This document shows, in pieces, positions 13,564 to 21,990 of a stretch of DNA of 33,460 nt. The notes under the pieces are model-generated. The model was not told the origin of the DNA and searched no databases. It worked only from the letters and a program-made list of their open reading frames with translations. A program made the translations under genes and the position numbers. Position 1 is the stretch's first letter. Each line of letters opens with the position of its first letter. This DNA is from Promethearchaeota archaeon (GTDB lineage: Archaea > Asgardarchaeota > Lokiarchaeia > Sigyniarchaeales > SOKP01). The DNA lies in assembly GCA_008080735.1 (NCBI GenBank), contig SHMW01000047.1, forward strand, positions 1-33,460, read 5' to 3'.

Positions 13564-16539
13564 TCATTCTTTTGGTTCATTTAGTTTCTGTGATTTAGGT
13601 TTCTGGAGATTATTTCCAAGTTTATTATTAAGATTTTGGATAGACTTTCCCATTTCTTTCTTTGATTTGGGTAGAATCAATTTTTTCTTCTTTCTTTTTA
13701 CCAGGTAATTTCGACTGAGTCCTGTCGATCCTAATCCTATAGCAACTCCTCCAATGGCCACCCCACCAATTTGAATCGTATTCGCAAGGGATATCGAATC
13801 CATTGGGAGGCCATACTGATATTCTGCCAGAGATGGCATTACGTTTTGCTGAAATTCGGGTATCCATTTTAGAATACACTCCATGCAATGATCATCTAAT
13901 CCATTCGCACTCTTAACTTCATCGTAAGCATTCATATCACCATCGATGGCAGCAAACCACCTTTCCAAACCCTCTTTTGAGACCAATGAATTGGGACTAG
14001 AAGTATTCCACAGAGCTAATGCAGACCCTAAACACATATTCGTAGGTTCGGGAATTCCCACTTCAAATCCATAGATCTCCTTATCGCCCAAAGGAAGCGG
14101 AAATCCATTAGGATACATCTCTTCACCCATTACTGATCCATTCGCCCACTGTTCTAATAGAATTTGGAAGCAGAAGTCCTCCATAGGTACTCCATATCCC
14201 ATTTCACTTTCTATAAGGATTGGTACTAGATAGTCGCTGAAGCACCCCTCACCCCAAAGCCATTGGAGTATTAAGTCAATTTGGGCTGATGTTAAATTAA
14301 ATTCGTTCATGATGAGTTGTTTTGTTTCATTATATTCATTTGCTTCGACCCATTTAGGGATTCCTTCAAACATATTTAATAGAGATAAATTATTCTCCGG
14401 ATTCCATAAAGCATCACACTGTTCAAAGGTGAGATTCAGCGGTACTGGTATTCCTGCTTCTAATCCTGTAGTACCCGCTACTATTCCGTCGACCATCGTA
14501 CTAAAATCTATGCCATTAGGATAAAGATCCATCCCTAAAGCAGTTCCGTTTGACCATTGTTCATAAAGCACTTTTAACGCAAGCTCGCTTACTGTTGAAC
14601 TATATCCATAAGGTTCAGGAGCTTGGGTCAGCAATGGAAATAATCCATAACTAAATCCATTCGGTGCCCAGAGCCACTCTAATATTAAATCAATTGTATC
14701 ATTATTAAGAAATGGAAATTCTCCAATTAAATCCTCCTTGGGAGCGTCTGATGAATTTGCTTCATACCATAACAATATTCCATCCATATTTGTGAGGGAA
14801 TAATTTGATTCTTGATTCCATAGTTCCTCACATTGGTCATATGTCAAATTAAGTGGTATAACCACACCTGGTTCTAATCCTGTAGTATCTGGATCCATTC
14901 CATCAATGATTGTGCTGAAATCTATTCCTTGAGGATATAAATCCATACCAAGAACAGTTCCGTTTGCCCATTGTTCAAAAAGTATTTGTTTACAGAATGA
15001 ATCCATAGTGACATCATACCAGCTGGTAAGAAGTGTGGGCAGAGTTGTCGTATAAAAGGCACCTTGGTTCCATCCTCCGCCATTTCCCCATAGCCAGTCG
15101 AGTATCAAATCCATATCTGTGGAATCGAACCCACTACTACCATATAGACTTTGCTCATAGTCATATCCATCAAATTCGGTGAAAAAGTTCAGTAATTCAT
15201 TATATATGCTCTGGTTAAAGGAATCATGAGCAAAATATGCATTATACCATTTTTGAATTCCGTTTTCAATATTCAAGAAAGAATATTCACTTGATTCATC
15301 CCATAATCGAAATGTGGCTTCCATAGGTATTCCCGAATCTGTATCTGGACCACCTGGTTCTAATCCTCTTGTATTGGTAGGTATACTATCTTCATAGACC
15401 GAAAAATCTACTCCGTCATCATAGCTTAGACATTTTGCCCATTGTTCGTAAAAACTGTAGAGTTTGAGTTCATCATAAGAAATTTCACCTTCATTCCAAT
15501 CCCGTGGGCGATATTGTGGCATATCAGTCCATAAGGCTGTACCTTCTGTATTAAAATCGTTTATAAACAGATCGATTACATCAGAAACGAAATAATCGTT
15601 ATAATAATTATAAAGAATACGCAATTTATGATTACCATCCACATAATAATCTCCATCACTCGTCTCGAGACCATATCCATCGGCCATTTCATTTAATAGT
15701 GTATCGCTAGCATTTTCAATTAAACTCATTAACTCAAGGATACCAAATCCTCGATCTTGGTTTGTATCTACGTCTGCACCTTCGGGCCAATTAGGATTTT
15801 CTGTTCTAACTAGGGTGTCCTCAAAAACACCAGGAAGACGATTACCCCACCATCCCTCTACGTCTACACCATATTTTAAACGATTAACTCCATAATCCTC
15901 TGTAGGATCTGGTGCGCTCAAACGGTTTATCCCAAAATTCAAATCCTCGCCATACCATTCAGATATTCCATATATTTCGGGATAATCTTTTTTTGTTATT
16001 TCGCTATGAAATTGAACATACAAAATAATAACCCATATTCCAACCTCATCCCAATATATATCTTCAGCCACGTCATCTCCAATACCCGGGAGTCCAGTTT
16101 GCCCCAACATTTGCTCTATTTCATATATAAGATTCATCCATATAGTCGCATTTACGAGAGGTCCAGAAGCTTCGAGTGCTTGTTCTCGAATCAAATCCAG
16201 AGCAATCGCAGGTCCCATCTGAAGAATCATCTCCTCAATCGCATCTGGAGCGATATCCTCTATAGTTGAAAGCGCAATTGCAGGTCCCATCTGATGAATA
16301 AGATCCTCAATCGCGAGAGTTCCAACATTTTTAATTTGACTTAGCGCTTCACCACTTCCATATTGTTTTATCATTGGTTCAACCAACGGGACACCCTCTT
16401 CTTTGATACCTAAGAGTCCCTCATCAACGGAGCTGTAAGTCAAATCGGTTATGAGATTATCTAAGAGGATCCCTCCTGGTAAAGCAACTCCACCGAGAAC
16501 CAAACACATAATTGACGCTACTGCTACTTTCTTCGACAT
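13564..16539 (-). CDS. Large repeat-containing surface protein anchored at both ends
   Basis: About 991 residues from ATG 16539; an upstream in-frame ATG at 16602 adds 21 basic residues and sits at the right distance from a TATA box (16626-16637), so the start is uncertain. Residues 5-30 are an N-terminal membrane anchor and ~922-941 a C-terminal one, followed by a Lys-rich cytoplasmic tail. The ectodomain is acidic and rich in Asn, Trp and Tyr. Residues ~49-122 hold about three 24-residue helical units ('QMGPAIAL' in two of them). Residues ~355-915 hold four units of ~138-157 residues, each with 'EQWANGT.xGMDLYP', 'GLEPG', 'LWN', 'W' and 'DLILxWLWG' elements; EQW falls at 365, 522, 660 and 797. 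Probably displayed outside the cell, for adhesion or binding. No known family named with confidence. Confidence 0.85.
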   Translation of the reverse strand: MSKKVAVASIMCLVLGGVALPGGILLDNLITDLTYSSVDEGLLGIKEEGVPLVEPMIKQYGSGEALSQIKNVGTLAIEDLIHQMGPAIALSTIEDIAPDAIEEMILQMGPAIALDLIREQALEASGPLVNATIWMNLIYEIEQMLGQTGLPGIGDDVAEDIYWDEVGIWVIILYVQFHSEITKKDYPEIYGISEWYGEDLNFGINRLSAPDPTEDYGVNRLKYGVDVEGWWGNRLPGVFEDTLVRTENPNWPEGADVDTNQDRGFGILELMSLIENASDTLLNEMADGYGLETSDGDYYVDGNHKLRILYNYYNDYFVSDVIDLFINDFNTEGTALWTDMPQYRPRDWNEGEISYDELKLYSFYEQWAKCLSYDDGVDFSVYEDSIPTNTRGLEPGGPDTDSGIPMEATFRLWDESSEYSFLNIENGIQKWYNAYFAHDSFNQSIYNELLNFFTEFDGYDYEQSLYGSSGFDSTDMDLILDWLWGNGGGWNQGAFYTTTLPTLLTSWYDVTMDSFCKQILFEQWANGTVLGMDLYPQGIDFSTIIDGMDPDTTGLEPGVVIPLNLTYDQCEELWNQESNYSLTNMDGILLWYEANSSDAPKEDLIGEFPFLNNDTIDLILEWLWAPNGFSYGLFPLLTQAPEPYGYSSTVSELALKVLYEQWSNGTALGMDLYPNGIDFSTMVDGIVAGTTGLEAGIPVPLNLTFEQCDALWNPENNLSLLNMFEGIPKWVEANEYNETKQLIMNEFNLTSAQIDLILQWLWGEGCFSDYLVPILIESEMGYGVPMEDFCFQILLEQWANGSVMGEEMYPNGFPLPLGDKEIYGFEVGIPEPTNMCLGSALALWNTSSPNSLVSKEGLERWFAAIDGDMNAYDEVKSANGLDDHCMECILKWIPEFQQNVMPSLAEYQYGLPMDSISLANTIQIGGVAIGGVAIGLGSTGLSRNYLVKRKKKKLILPKSKKEMGKSIQNLNNKLGNNLQKPKSQKLNEPKE
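13797..15477 (-). repeat. Four tandem ~140-residue protein repeats
   Basis: Within the surface protein, units starting near residues 359, 517, 655 and 792 share an EQW motif, a 'DLYPxGIDFS' segment (best in units 2 and 3), 'GLE(P/A)G', an 'LWN' or 'LWD' pair and a final 'DLILxWLW'. Units 2 and 3 are the most alike; units 1 and 4 are diverged. The spacing of EQW is 157, 138 and 137 residues, consistent with tandem duplication. Confidence 0.8.
16174..16392 (-). repeat. 24-residue (72-base) helical repeats
   Basis: Two copies of a sequence coding QMGPAIAL are spaced exactly 72 bases apart (starting near 16202 and 16274), with a third diverged unit before them (residues ~49-72). They form a small helical-repeat stalk just outside the N-terminal anchor of the surface protein. 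Confidence 0.65.
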
Positions 16540-16625
16540 TTTATATATATCTTTCCTTTTTTTTATTAAAATATTGCGATCATCATTACTGATCACAAGC
16601 ATCTATAACTATCTATTTGGTTTTT

Positions 16626-16637
16626 CATATATATAAA
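16626..16637 (-). promoter_or_regulatory. TATA box for the surface-protein gene
   Basis: The minus strand reads ATTTATATATAT here, ~25-30 bases before ATG 16602. Transcription would begin near 16603, giving either a leaderless start at 16602 or a ~64-base leader ahead of ATG 16539. GGAAAG just before 16539 is a weak ribosome site. Confidence 0.45.
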
Positions 16638-16759
16638 TCTTATCTTATCTGGAGTATATCTTGAAATAATTATTAGATATAATAGAAAAAGTAAACAAAC
16701 AAACTTATAAAAATGTAGCTTTAAAACCAGTTTGTAAGAAAGATTATATCTAAAAACAG

Positions 16760-17812
16760 CTATTCAATTCCTAAGTACTCTTTAACTTGTTTTCTAACCA
16801 TATTTGTGGCGATATTAATTACACCGCTTTTGACCTTTGGGTTGGAGAAAATTATCAAGAGCATTTTACTAAGATTTGGGTTTTGTGAATCAATTGGCGC
16901 AAGGTCGAGCACACCTTCAGTCCCTCTCACAGAGATCGACTGTAGAGAGCCAGCGCTCAACCCTTCAATTATATCCGAACCCATCATCGAAAGATTCTGT
17001 CCTATGGTTGCGAATAACGTATCGGAAATCCGATCTGAAATCGCAGATGCTAAGATAGTTCCGTCTCTGTTAATAAGAGCCGAGGCCTCCACTTGAATAT
17101 CGATATTTAATAATTGTTTTAATATTTCATTTAAACTTTCAGGTTTAAGCTCTTTCTCCTCCAATTGAATTTCTTTAGAAGCTGGTTTAGTGTCTTGAGC
17201 TTTATGTTTTGATTGTGGAGCCTGAAGTTTTTCCGAAAGGAATCCAAGAACATCTCTCATATCTTTTTCGAGCTGTTTTTGTCTTCCTTGGATTTGGTTT
17301 GAGGGAGGCCTCTGAGTTTCTGGTTGCTGGGATGGTGCTTGTTGAGTCCGATTTCCTGCCAATGGGTGGGGTTGGGGGCGTGATGATCGTTCGATGGGAT
17401 CTGATGCAAACATTGAGCCATCAAATGGGCTAGGATCAATTTCTTGGAGATATTCCCGTCGAGCTTTGTGCGAAGCCTCGGACTCTGCTTTTTCTTTAGT
17501 TTGCGTTTCATAGGATTGCTCATCCATTGGTATTTCTTGAAGTTCTATGTTGTTTTTATTGTCTGAAGAAGAGTTGTCGGAATTGAAAAATCTTACTTCC
17601 GCAGGCGCATGATTACTTGTTTGAGGGGATCTGGGCTGGGGAGTACGTTTTTTTTCTTTTTTCTTTGTATCTGCATCTTTTTCCTTTTCTTTATTTCCAA
17701 AAGGCACCCGTAATCTGGGGGGTTTGGTAGACACAGGAAGCAAAGCTCCGCATTTCCGACATACCTTCGTATTTTCATCGTTCGTGGAACCGCAATTAGG
17801 GCAAATAATCAT
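16760..17812 (-). CDS. Zinc-ribbon protein with C-terminal roadblock/LC7 domain
   Basis: A 350-residue soluble protein. Residues 4-24 form a zinc ribbon with two CxxC knuckles ('CPNCGS' and 'CRKCGALLP'). Residues ~30-220 are a long, low-complexity linker rich in Pro, Gln, Ser, Lys and Glu, including 'KKKEKKRTP'. Residues ~226-350 are a roadblock/LC7 domain: 'ILKQLLNIDIQVEASALINRD' (in part), 'GTILASAI', 'IISVRG'-like strand 'SISVRGTEGVLDLAPI', and 'MLLIIFSN', ending in a helix. Roadblock proteins pair with Rag-type and Ras-like GTPases (Ragulator LAMTOR2/3, MglB), and the next two upstream genes encode such GTPases on the same strand. I infer a scaffold or regulator of those GTPases. Gap to the next gene 173 bases. 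Confidence 0.85.
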   Translation of the reverse strand: MIICPNCGSTNDENTKVCRKCGALLPVSTKPPRLRVPFGNKEKEKDADTKKKEKKRTPQPRSPQTSNHAPAEVRFFNSDNSSSDNKNNIELQEIPMDEQSYETQTKEKAESEASHKARREYLQEIDPSPFDGSMFASDPIERSSRPQPHPLAGNRTQQAPSQQPETQRPPSNQIQGRQKQLEKDMRDVLGFLSEKLQAPQSKHKAQDTKPASKEIQLEEKELKPESLNEILKQLLNIDIQVEASALINRDGTILASAISDRISDTLFATIGQNLSMMGSDIIEGLSAGSLQSISVRGTEGVLDLAPIDSQNPNLSKMLLIIFSNPKVKSGVINIATNMVRKQVKEYLGIE

Positions 17813-17985
17813 TTTCTTTTTTTCTTAGAGAACTTTTTTTAATAACAAATAATGATAATGCAGAGATAATGCTTTCTATGCTATTTAAAAAACTCACCAA
17901 CTATCTCAAGAAATATATAAAACTCCAGATATAAATTCATTACTATTGATTTAAAAAAAACTTTATAAAGAAATTGTCGGTGAGT

Positions 17986-18933
17986 TTATTTATATAAAAT
18001 TTGTTTCAAAATATTTGTAAAGCTTTCGATATCTTCCTTCTGATAATTTGGTTCATCTTTAACCAATAGTAGATAATAAGGTGGTACATCATCTTTCAGA
18101 GAAATTTGTGTAAAGATGAAATATTTTTTATAGCGCTGAACCAAGACGCTTGTATCCGATTTATTGAATAGTCCACCTCTCTCCTCAGCTGCCCTGAAAC
18201 TATCATTAAGTGTTAGGAAATAGGGCGTGGATGAATTTAGAATCTCTTTTATCTCATCATTTTTGAAATAACTTCCAATTTGAAGTGAATTATCATCAAT
18301 CACCACCACTCCATCAGATTTAACTTTATTGGCAAATTGCGCTATGGTTTTCTCAATTAATTCGGATTTACTATATAAGGTGAGAAGGATTTCTGACATT
18401 GCTTTGATAATGGAGGGGAGATCGTATATCGAAGTATTATAAAAATAGAGTCGCTTATAATCTGCTTCACTTTTTATATCCTCCTTCAGGTTAATTGTTA
18501 AATTAGAATATTCATTATATGCGCTCCTTTCTAAGACCGGGTCAAATTTATGGAAAAAGATATATATGGGTGGTTCGGCTTCCAGCTCTTCGAATTGTGC
18601 GATTACATCTTTTAAATAATCAATTGCTTCTGGGATTCTCTTTTTATCTTGGATATCGATAACATAGATAGCTATTTCAGTATTTTCAAAATATTTACCC
18701 GGATTCTTTAAATACGCGATTCGATATGATTTCTGGCCTCCTAAATCCCATTCTGAAACAGCTTTTCCTAAAAACTCGAAAACCCTTCTTTGTGCTCCTC
18801 GTGTTGGAGACAAAATCGCTATCTTTGAGAATTCTCTCTTAAGCGCTAAAATAATCGATGTTTTCCCTGCTCCATCAAGTCCGGTAAATAAAATCTTCGA
18901 TGCCTCTGGATCCTCCTCTTTTAAATATTCCAT
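17986..18933 (-). CDS. Rag/Gtr-like GTPase with C-terminal roadblock-like domain, copy A
   Basis: A 315-residue protein. G1 'GLDGAGKTS' (18-26), a Thr in 'LSPTRG' for switch I, G3 'WDLGGQ' (62-67), G4 'HKFD' (128-131) and 'NTSIYD' (166-171). Eukaryotic Rag/Gtr GTPases likewise have His-Lys-x-Asp instead of NKxD, 'TSIxD' after the next strand, and a C-terminal roadblock domain. Here residues ~190-315 ('SELIEKTIAQFANKVKSDG' onward) fill that place. 'YFENTEIAIYVIDIQ' is also close to the Rag 'F.NVE.LIYVFDVE' segment. It lacks the Arf N-terminal amphipathic helix. A Shine-Dalgarno AAGGTGA lies at 18944-18950. Probably dimerises with copy B next door, as RagA does with RagC. Nucleotide switching expected; upstream signal unknown. 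Confidence 0.87.
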   Translation of the reverse strand: MEYLKEEDPEASKILFTGLDGAGKTSIILALKREFSKIAILSPTRGAQRRVFEFLGKAVSEWDLGGQKSYRIAYLKNPGKYFENTEIAIYVIDIQDKKRIPEAIDYLKDVIAQFEELEAEPPIYIFFHKFDPVLERSAYNEYSNLTINLKEDIKSEADYKRLYFYNTSIYDLPSIIKAMSEILLTLYSKSELIEKTIAQFANKVKSDGVVVIDDNSLQIGSYFKNDEIKEILNSSTPYFLTLNDSFRAAEERGGLFNKSDTSVLVQRYKKYFIFTQISLKDDVPPYYLLLVKDEPNYQKEDIESFTNILKQILYK

Positions 18934-18943
18934 TAGATGAATT

Positions 18944-18950
18944 TCACCTT
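18944..18950 (-). promoter_or_regulatory. Shine-Dalgarno site for Rag-like copy A
   Basis: The minus strand reads AAGGTGA, 10 bases before ATG 18933. It matches the 3' end of archaeal 16S rRNA and confirms this start rather than a leaderless one. Confidence 0.6.
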
Positions 18951-19145
18951 GAGTTCTTAAACCTAAAAATATTCTATATTAAAAATAAAAGAAGAACTCA
19001 AATTTATTAATTTTGTTCTGATTTTTAGAAAAATTCCTAATGGAAATTTTTTGATTATTTTTCTGGATACATTTTCTAAAAAAGAAAAGACGGTTCTAAA
19101 GAAATCCATGAATTAATTTTAAAATTTTCAAAATTGCAGTTACGA

Positions 19146-20096
19146 TTAATAAAGAATCTCTCCAAAGAGCGTTGATATCGATTGTATATTATTTTTATCA
19201 TATTCGGGTGTATCTTTAATTAGTAAGAGATAATATGGAGGTGCTTCTTTTTTCAATGACAGTTTTGAAAATATAAAATAATTTTCGTCTTTTTGGATTA
19301 CTGTTGTTTTATTAGTACTCTCAATAGTTTCAAGCGAATCTGTGTCCACCCGTTCAAAACTATCATTTAAACTCAAGAAGTATGGAATCGAATCTTCGGC
19401 AAGGTCTTTTATCTCATCATCTACAAAATAAGAACTAATGAGGAGCGAGTTATCATCAACTATAATTACTCCTTTTGAGTTGGTTTTATTGACAAATTCT
19501 TGAAGTGTGGTATCAATTAGAACTGTCTTCGGAACCAAGGACAAGAATACTGAGGACATCGCTTTAACTATGGAAGAAATGTCAAAAATAGAAGTTTTAT
19601 GAAAATCTAAGTGGTCATAAGATACTTTCTCTTTAATGTTTTCTTTTAATCTCTCAACTACGTTTTTATATTGATCATTATGATATTGTACAATAGCAGG
19701 ATCATATTTGTGAAAGAAAATATGCACAAAAGGACTTATTTCTAATTCTTCAAACTTTTTTACTACTTTTTTTAAATAATCTATGGATTCATCAAATCGA
19801 TCTTCTTCTTGAATATCAATAACATAAATCGCAACGCTAGTATTAGCAAAATAATCATTTGGACGCTTTAAGTATGATATACGATACTTTCGCTGTCCAC
19901 CCAAATCCCATTCGCTAATTTGCTTTCCCAAAAAATCGAACATCCGTTTTTGGCTTCCTTGTGTAGGAGAAACATCTCCAATTTGAGCAAATTCTCGTTT
20001 CAAGGTCAAAATGATGGAGGATTTGCCAGCAAAATCTAAGCCCGTGAATAAAACTTTAGAAACTTCTGAACTCTCATCTTGCAAGTATTTTAACAT
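19146..20096 (-). CDS. Rag/Gtr-like GTPase with C-terminal roadblock-like domain, copy B
   Basis: A 316-residue tandem paralogue of the downstream gene with the same layout. G1 is 'GLDFAGKSS' (19-27; Ser in place of the second P-loop Thr), switch I 'SPTQGSQ', G3 'WDLGGQ' (63-68), G4 'HKYD' (129-132) and 'KTSIFD'. The roadblock-like C-terminal half begins near residue 190 with 'LIDTTLQEFVNKTNSKG'. The two copies align end to end but differ in the P-loop and the middle of the C-terminal domain, as expected of subunits specialised for a heterodimer. A strong GGGGTGA ribosome site (20103-20109) is six bases before ATG 20096. The 212-base gap to copy A suggests separate promoters are possible. Confidence 0.87.
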   Translation of the reverse strand: MLKYLQDESSEVSKVLFTGLDFAGKSSIILTLKREFAQIGDVSPTQGSQKRMFDFLGKQISEWDLGGQRKYRISYLKRPNDYFANTSVAIYVIDIQEEDRFDESIDYLKKVVKKFEELEISPFVHIFFHKYDPAIVQYHNDQYKNVVERLKENIKEKVSYDHLDFHKTSIFDISSIVKAMSSVFLSLVPKTVLIDTTLQEFVNKTNSKGVIIVDDNSLLISSYFVDDEIKDLAEDSIPYFLSLNDSFERVDTDSLETIESTNKTTVIQKDENYFIFSKLSLKKEAPPYYLLLIKDTPEYDKNNIQSISTLFGEILY

Positions 20097-20102
20097 ATAT
20101 AT

Positions 20103-20109
20103 TCACCCC
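20103..20109 (-). promoter_or_regulatory. Strong Shine-Dalgarno site for Rag-like copy B
   Basis: The minus strand reads GGGGTGA six bases before ATG 20096, one of the best ribosome sites in the window. Confidence 0.65.
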
Positions 20110-20243
20110 AACAATAATACTAACTAACAATACAATGCTAATCTACCATAATAAAAATTAATCCAATAAATAATTACCAAATAATTGATTTACTCTTTCA
20201 ATTTATAAGTAAAATGAGTGAAAAAATTTTATCCTAAAACAAG

Positions 20244-21593
20244 TTAATAATTTTGCTCGAGAAAGGCTTTAAAATCATCATAATTTTCTATTTCGGTTGG
20301 ATTAGGAATCTCCTCACGGTTTTGAATAATTTCTAAAGAACTTGGAGTCTTTGGAATAATGTCAATCAGTTCGATAATCTCATCTGGGAACTTGGCAGGG
20401 TCGGCAGTCTCAAAAGTTATCGATTTTATTTTATTATGTGCTGGATTATCCTTTCGATAATGCTGAAGCGCAGCCCATCCGACCGCTCCATGGGGTTCTA
20501 GGATTTCTTCATAACGAATATATGCATTTTTAATAGTTTCCTTAGTTTCCTCGTCTGATATGGAATATGAAACAATATCTTTGCGTATTTCTTCCATATT
20601 TGGCCTTTTGTGAATATTTCCCTTCTCATCAATGTGTCCTCCGTATAAATCAATTAAGCGAGCAAGATTCGACGGGTGCCCAACGTTCATAGCATTCGAG
20701 ATGCAATTTTTTGATGGCTCTACCTTCTCGTAGGTTCCAGTTTGTAGGAAATTCGGGAACTCATCATTTTCATTAACCGCCGCTATAAATTTTTTAACGG
20801 GAAGTCCCATTTTATAAGCTATCAATCCCCCCATCAAGTTTCCAAAATTACCCGAAGGTACCGAAAAGACTACTTCTTCTCCTTTCTCTTGGACAACTCG
20901 CGAATAACTCCAGAAATAATAGAGAGTTTGAGGGAGTAATCGCCCGAAATTAATAGAATTCGCAGATGAGAGCTTGAGATGAGATAAATCTGGATCTGCA
21001 AATGCTTTCTTTACAAAACGTTGACAATCATCAAATTTGCCTTGTATCCCAATAGCTGCAACATTTTTTCCCAATGTAGTCATTTGCTTTCTCTGTAAGT
21101 CGCTAATCTCATGCTTTGGATACAAAACGACAATTTGGATTCTGTCCATTTCATAAAATGCTTGGGCTACAGCGCCACCGGTATCTCCTGAAGTCGCAGT
21201 TAAGATGATAATATTTTCATCGTCTTGTTCCAAGAAATATTGCATTACACGTGCTAAAGTTCTTGCTCCGAAATCTTTGAAGCTACAAGTAGGTCCATTA
21301 TCTAGATAGCAAATATGATCATAATCTGTTATTTTATTTATAGGAACTTCAAAATTAAGTGCGTCTGTTACAATCTCCTTGAAGGTTTCTTTAGGAATAC
21401 TCTCTCTCACGATATTTGAAAGAACGATAAAACCAAGTTCATTTAGAGGTAATGACTGAAATGAATATATTTCCTCTTGAGATAATGTTTCGATTTCATC
21501 GAGCATATACAATCCTTTATCTGGAGCCTGACCCCTAAGTATTGCTTCTTTAAATCCTACATCAGGAGTATTATGATTAGTTGAATGAAACAT
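20244..21593 (-). CDS. thrC: Threonine synthase
   Basis: A 449-residue PLP enzyme converting O-phospho-homoserine to threonine. The N-terminus ('STNHNTPDVGFKEAILRG', 'DKGLYML') and length are those of the longer ThrC type. The PLP lysine is Lys106 in 'GPTCSFKDFGARTLAR', followed by 'LTATSGDTGGAVAQAF' (phosphate binding) and 'FSVPSGNFGNLMGGLIAY'. The same strand carries homoserine dehydrogenase and its ACT partner ~3.5 kb upstream, so two of the threonine-branch steps are here; homoserine kinase is not visible in the window. The ATG at 21593 lacks a ribosome site and may be leaderless. Confidence 0.95.
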   Translation of the reverse strand: MFHSTNHNTPDVGFKEAILRGQAPDKGLYMLDEIETLSQEEIYSFQSLPLNELGFIVLSNIVRESIPKETFKEIVTDALNFEVPINKITDYDHICYLDNGPTCSFKDFGARTLARVMQYFLEQDDENIIILTATSGDTGGAVAQAFYEMDRIQIVVLYPKHEISDLQRKQMTTLGKNVAAIGIQGKFDDCQRFVKKAFADPDLSHLKLSSANSINFGRLLPQTLYYFWSYSRVVQEKGEEVVFSVPSGNFGNLMGGLIAYKMGLPVKKFIAAVNENDEFPNFLQTGTYEKVEPSKNCISNAMNVGHPSNLARLIDLYGGHIDEKGNIHKRPNMEEIRKDIVSYSISDEETKETIKNAYIRYEEILEPHGAVGWAALQHYRKDNPAHNKIKSITFETADPAKFPDEIIELIDIIPKTPSSLEIIQNREEIPNPTEIENYDDFKAFLEQNY

Positions 21594-21670
21594 AATGATA
21601 TTAATATCTAATCAAAGTTTCCCAAAAAACATTTTTAGTGAGAGAAAGATAAGATTATGATCTAAAATTT

Positions 21671-21916
21671 CTAATATTTCCCAAAAAAATCAGTAATATC
21701 AAAATAAATGATTCTTTCTCGTCCGTTAATGTCTAAAACAAATTTATCGTACATTTTATCGTTATCCTTGATAAGTGCTCGCTTTAACATTTTATATTTT
21801 CCAAAGCGTTTTTTCATTTCATCATATTGACGACTGACGCCTTCGATATTATTGCAACCCTGGATAACAATCGCACTTTCTTGGCAAGAGCCGTTTCCGC
21901 CTTGTATTAAAACCAT
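21671..21916 (-). CDS. Small hypothetical protein (81 aa)
   Basis: An 81-residue protein with a glycine- and cysteine-containing N-terminus ('GGNGSCQES', 'IQGCNN'), a helical middle ('YDEMKKRFGKYKMLKRALI') and a C-terminal strand pair ('DKFVLDINGRERIIYFDI'). It resembles a small alpha/beta fold, but I do not recognise a family. An AAGGG ribosome site (21923-21927) lies six bases before ATG 21916, and a palindromic TATA element is further up, so it looks like a real gene. It sits between ClC and threonine synthase. Confidence 0.65.
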   Translation of the reverse strand: MVLIQGGNGSCQESAIVIQGCNNIEGVSRQYDEMKKRFGKYKMLKRALIKDNDKMYDKFVLDINGRERIIYFDITDFFGKY

Positions 21917-21958
21917 ACTAAACCCTTATATTAGTTCTGAAGAAATAATATGACTCCT

Positions 21959-21968
21959 CTTATATAAG
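21959..21968. promoter_or_regulatory. Palindromic TATA element CTTATATAAG
   Basis: This 10-base palindrome lies between the end of the ClC gene and the small gene starting at 21916. At ~45 bases before that ATG it would give a leader of ~20 bases holding the AAGGG site. Confidence 0.45.
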
Positions 21969-21990
21969 GGTATTTGTTAACAAAGCTTTA

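Noticed and set aside
13564..16539. Assignment of the surface protein to the CD36 family
   Set aside because: Only the double-anchored topology is similar; no conserved cysteine pattern or sequence motif supports it.
16806..17778. Several frames of 60-96 codons over the zinc-ribbon/roadblock gene
   Set aside because: They are shadows of the roadblock protein, whose zinc ribbon and roadblock domain are clear in the chosen frame.
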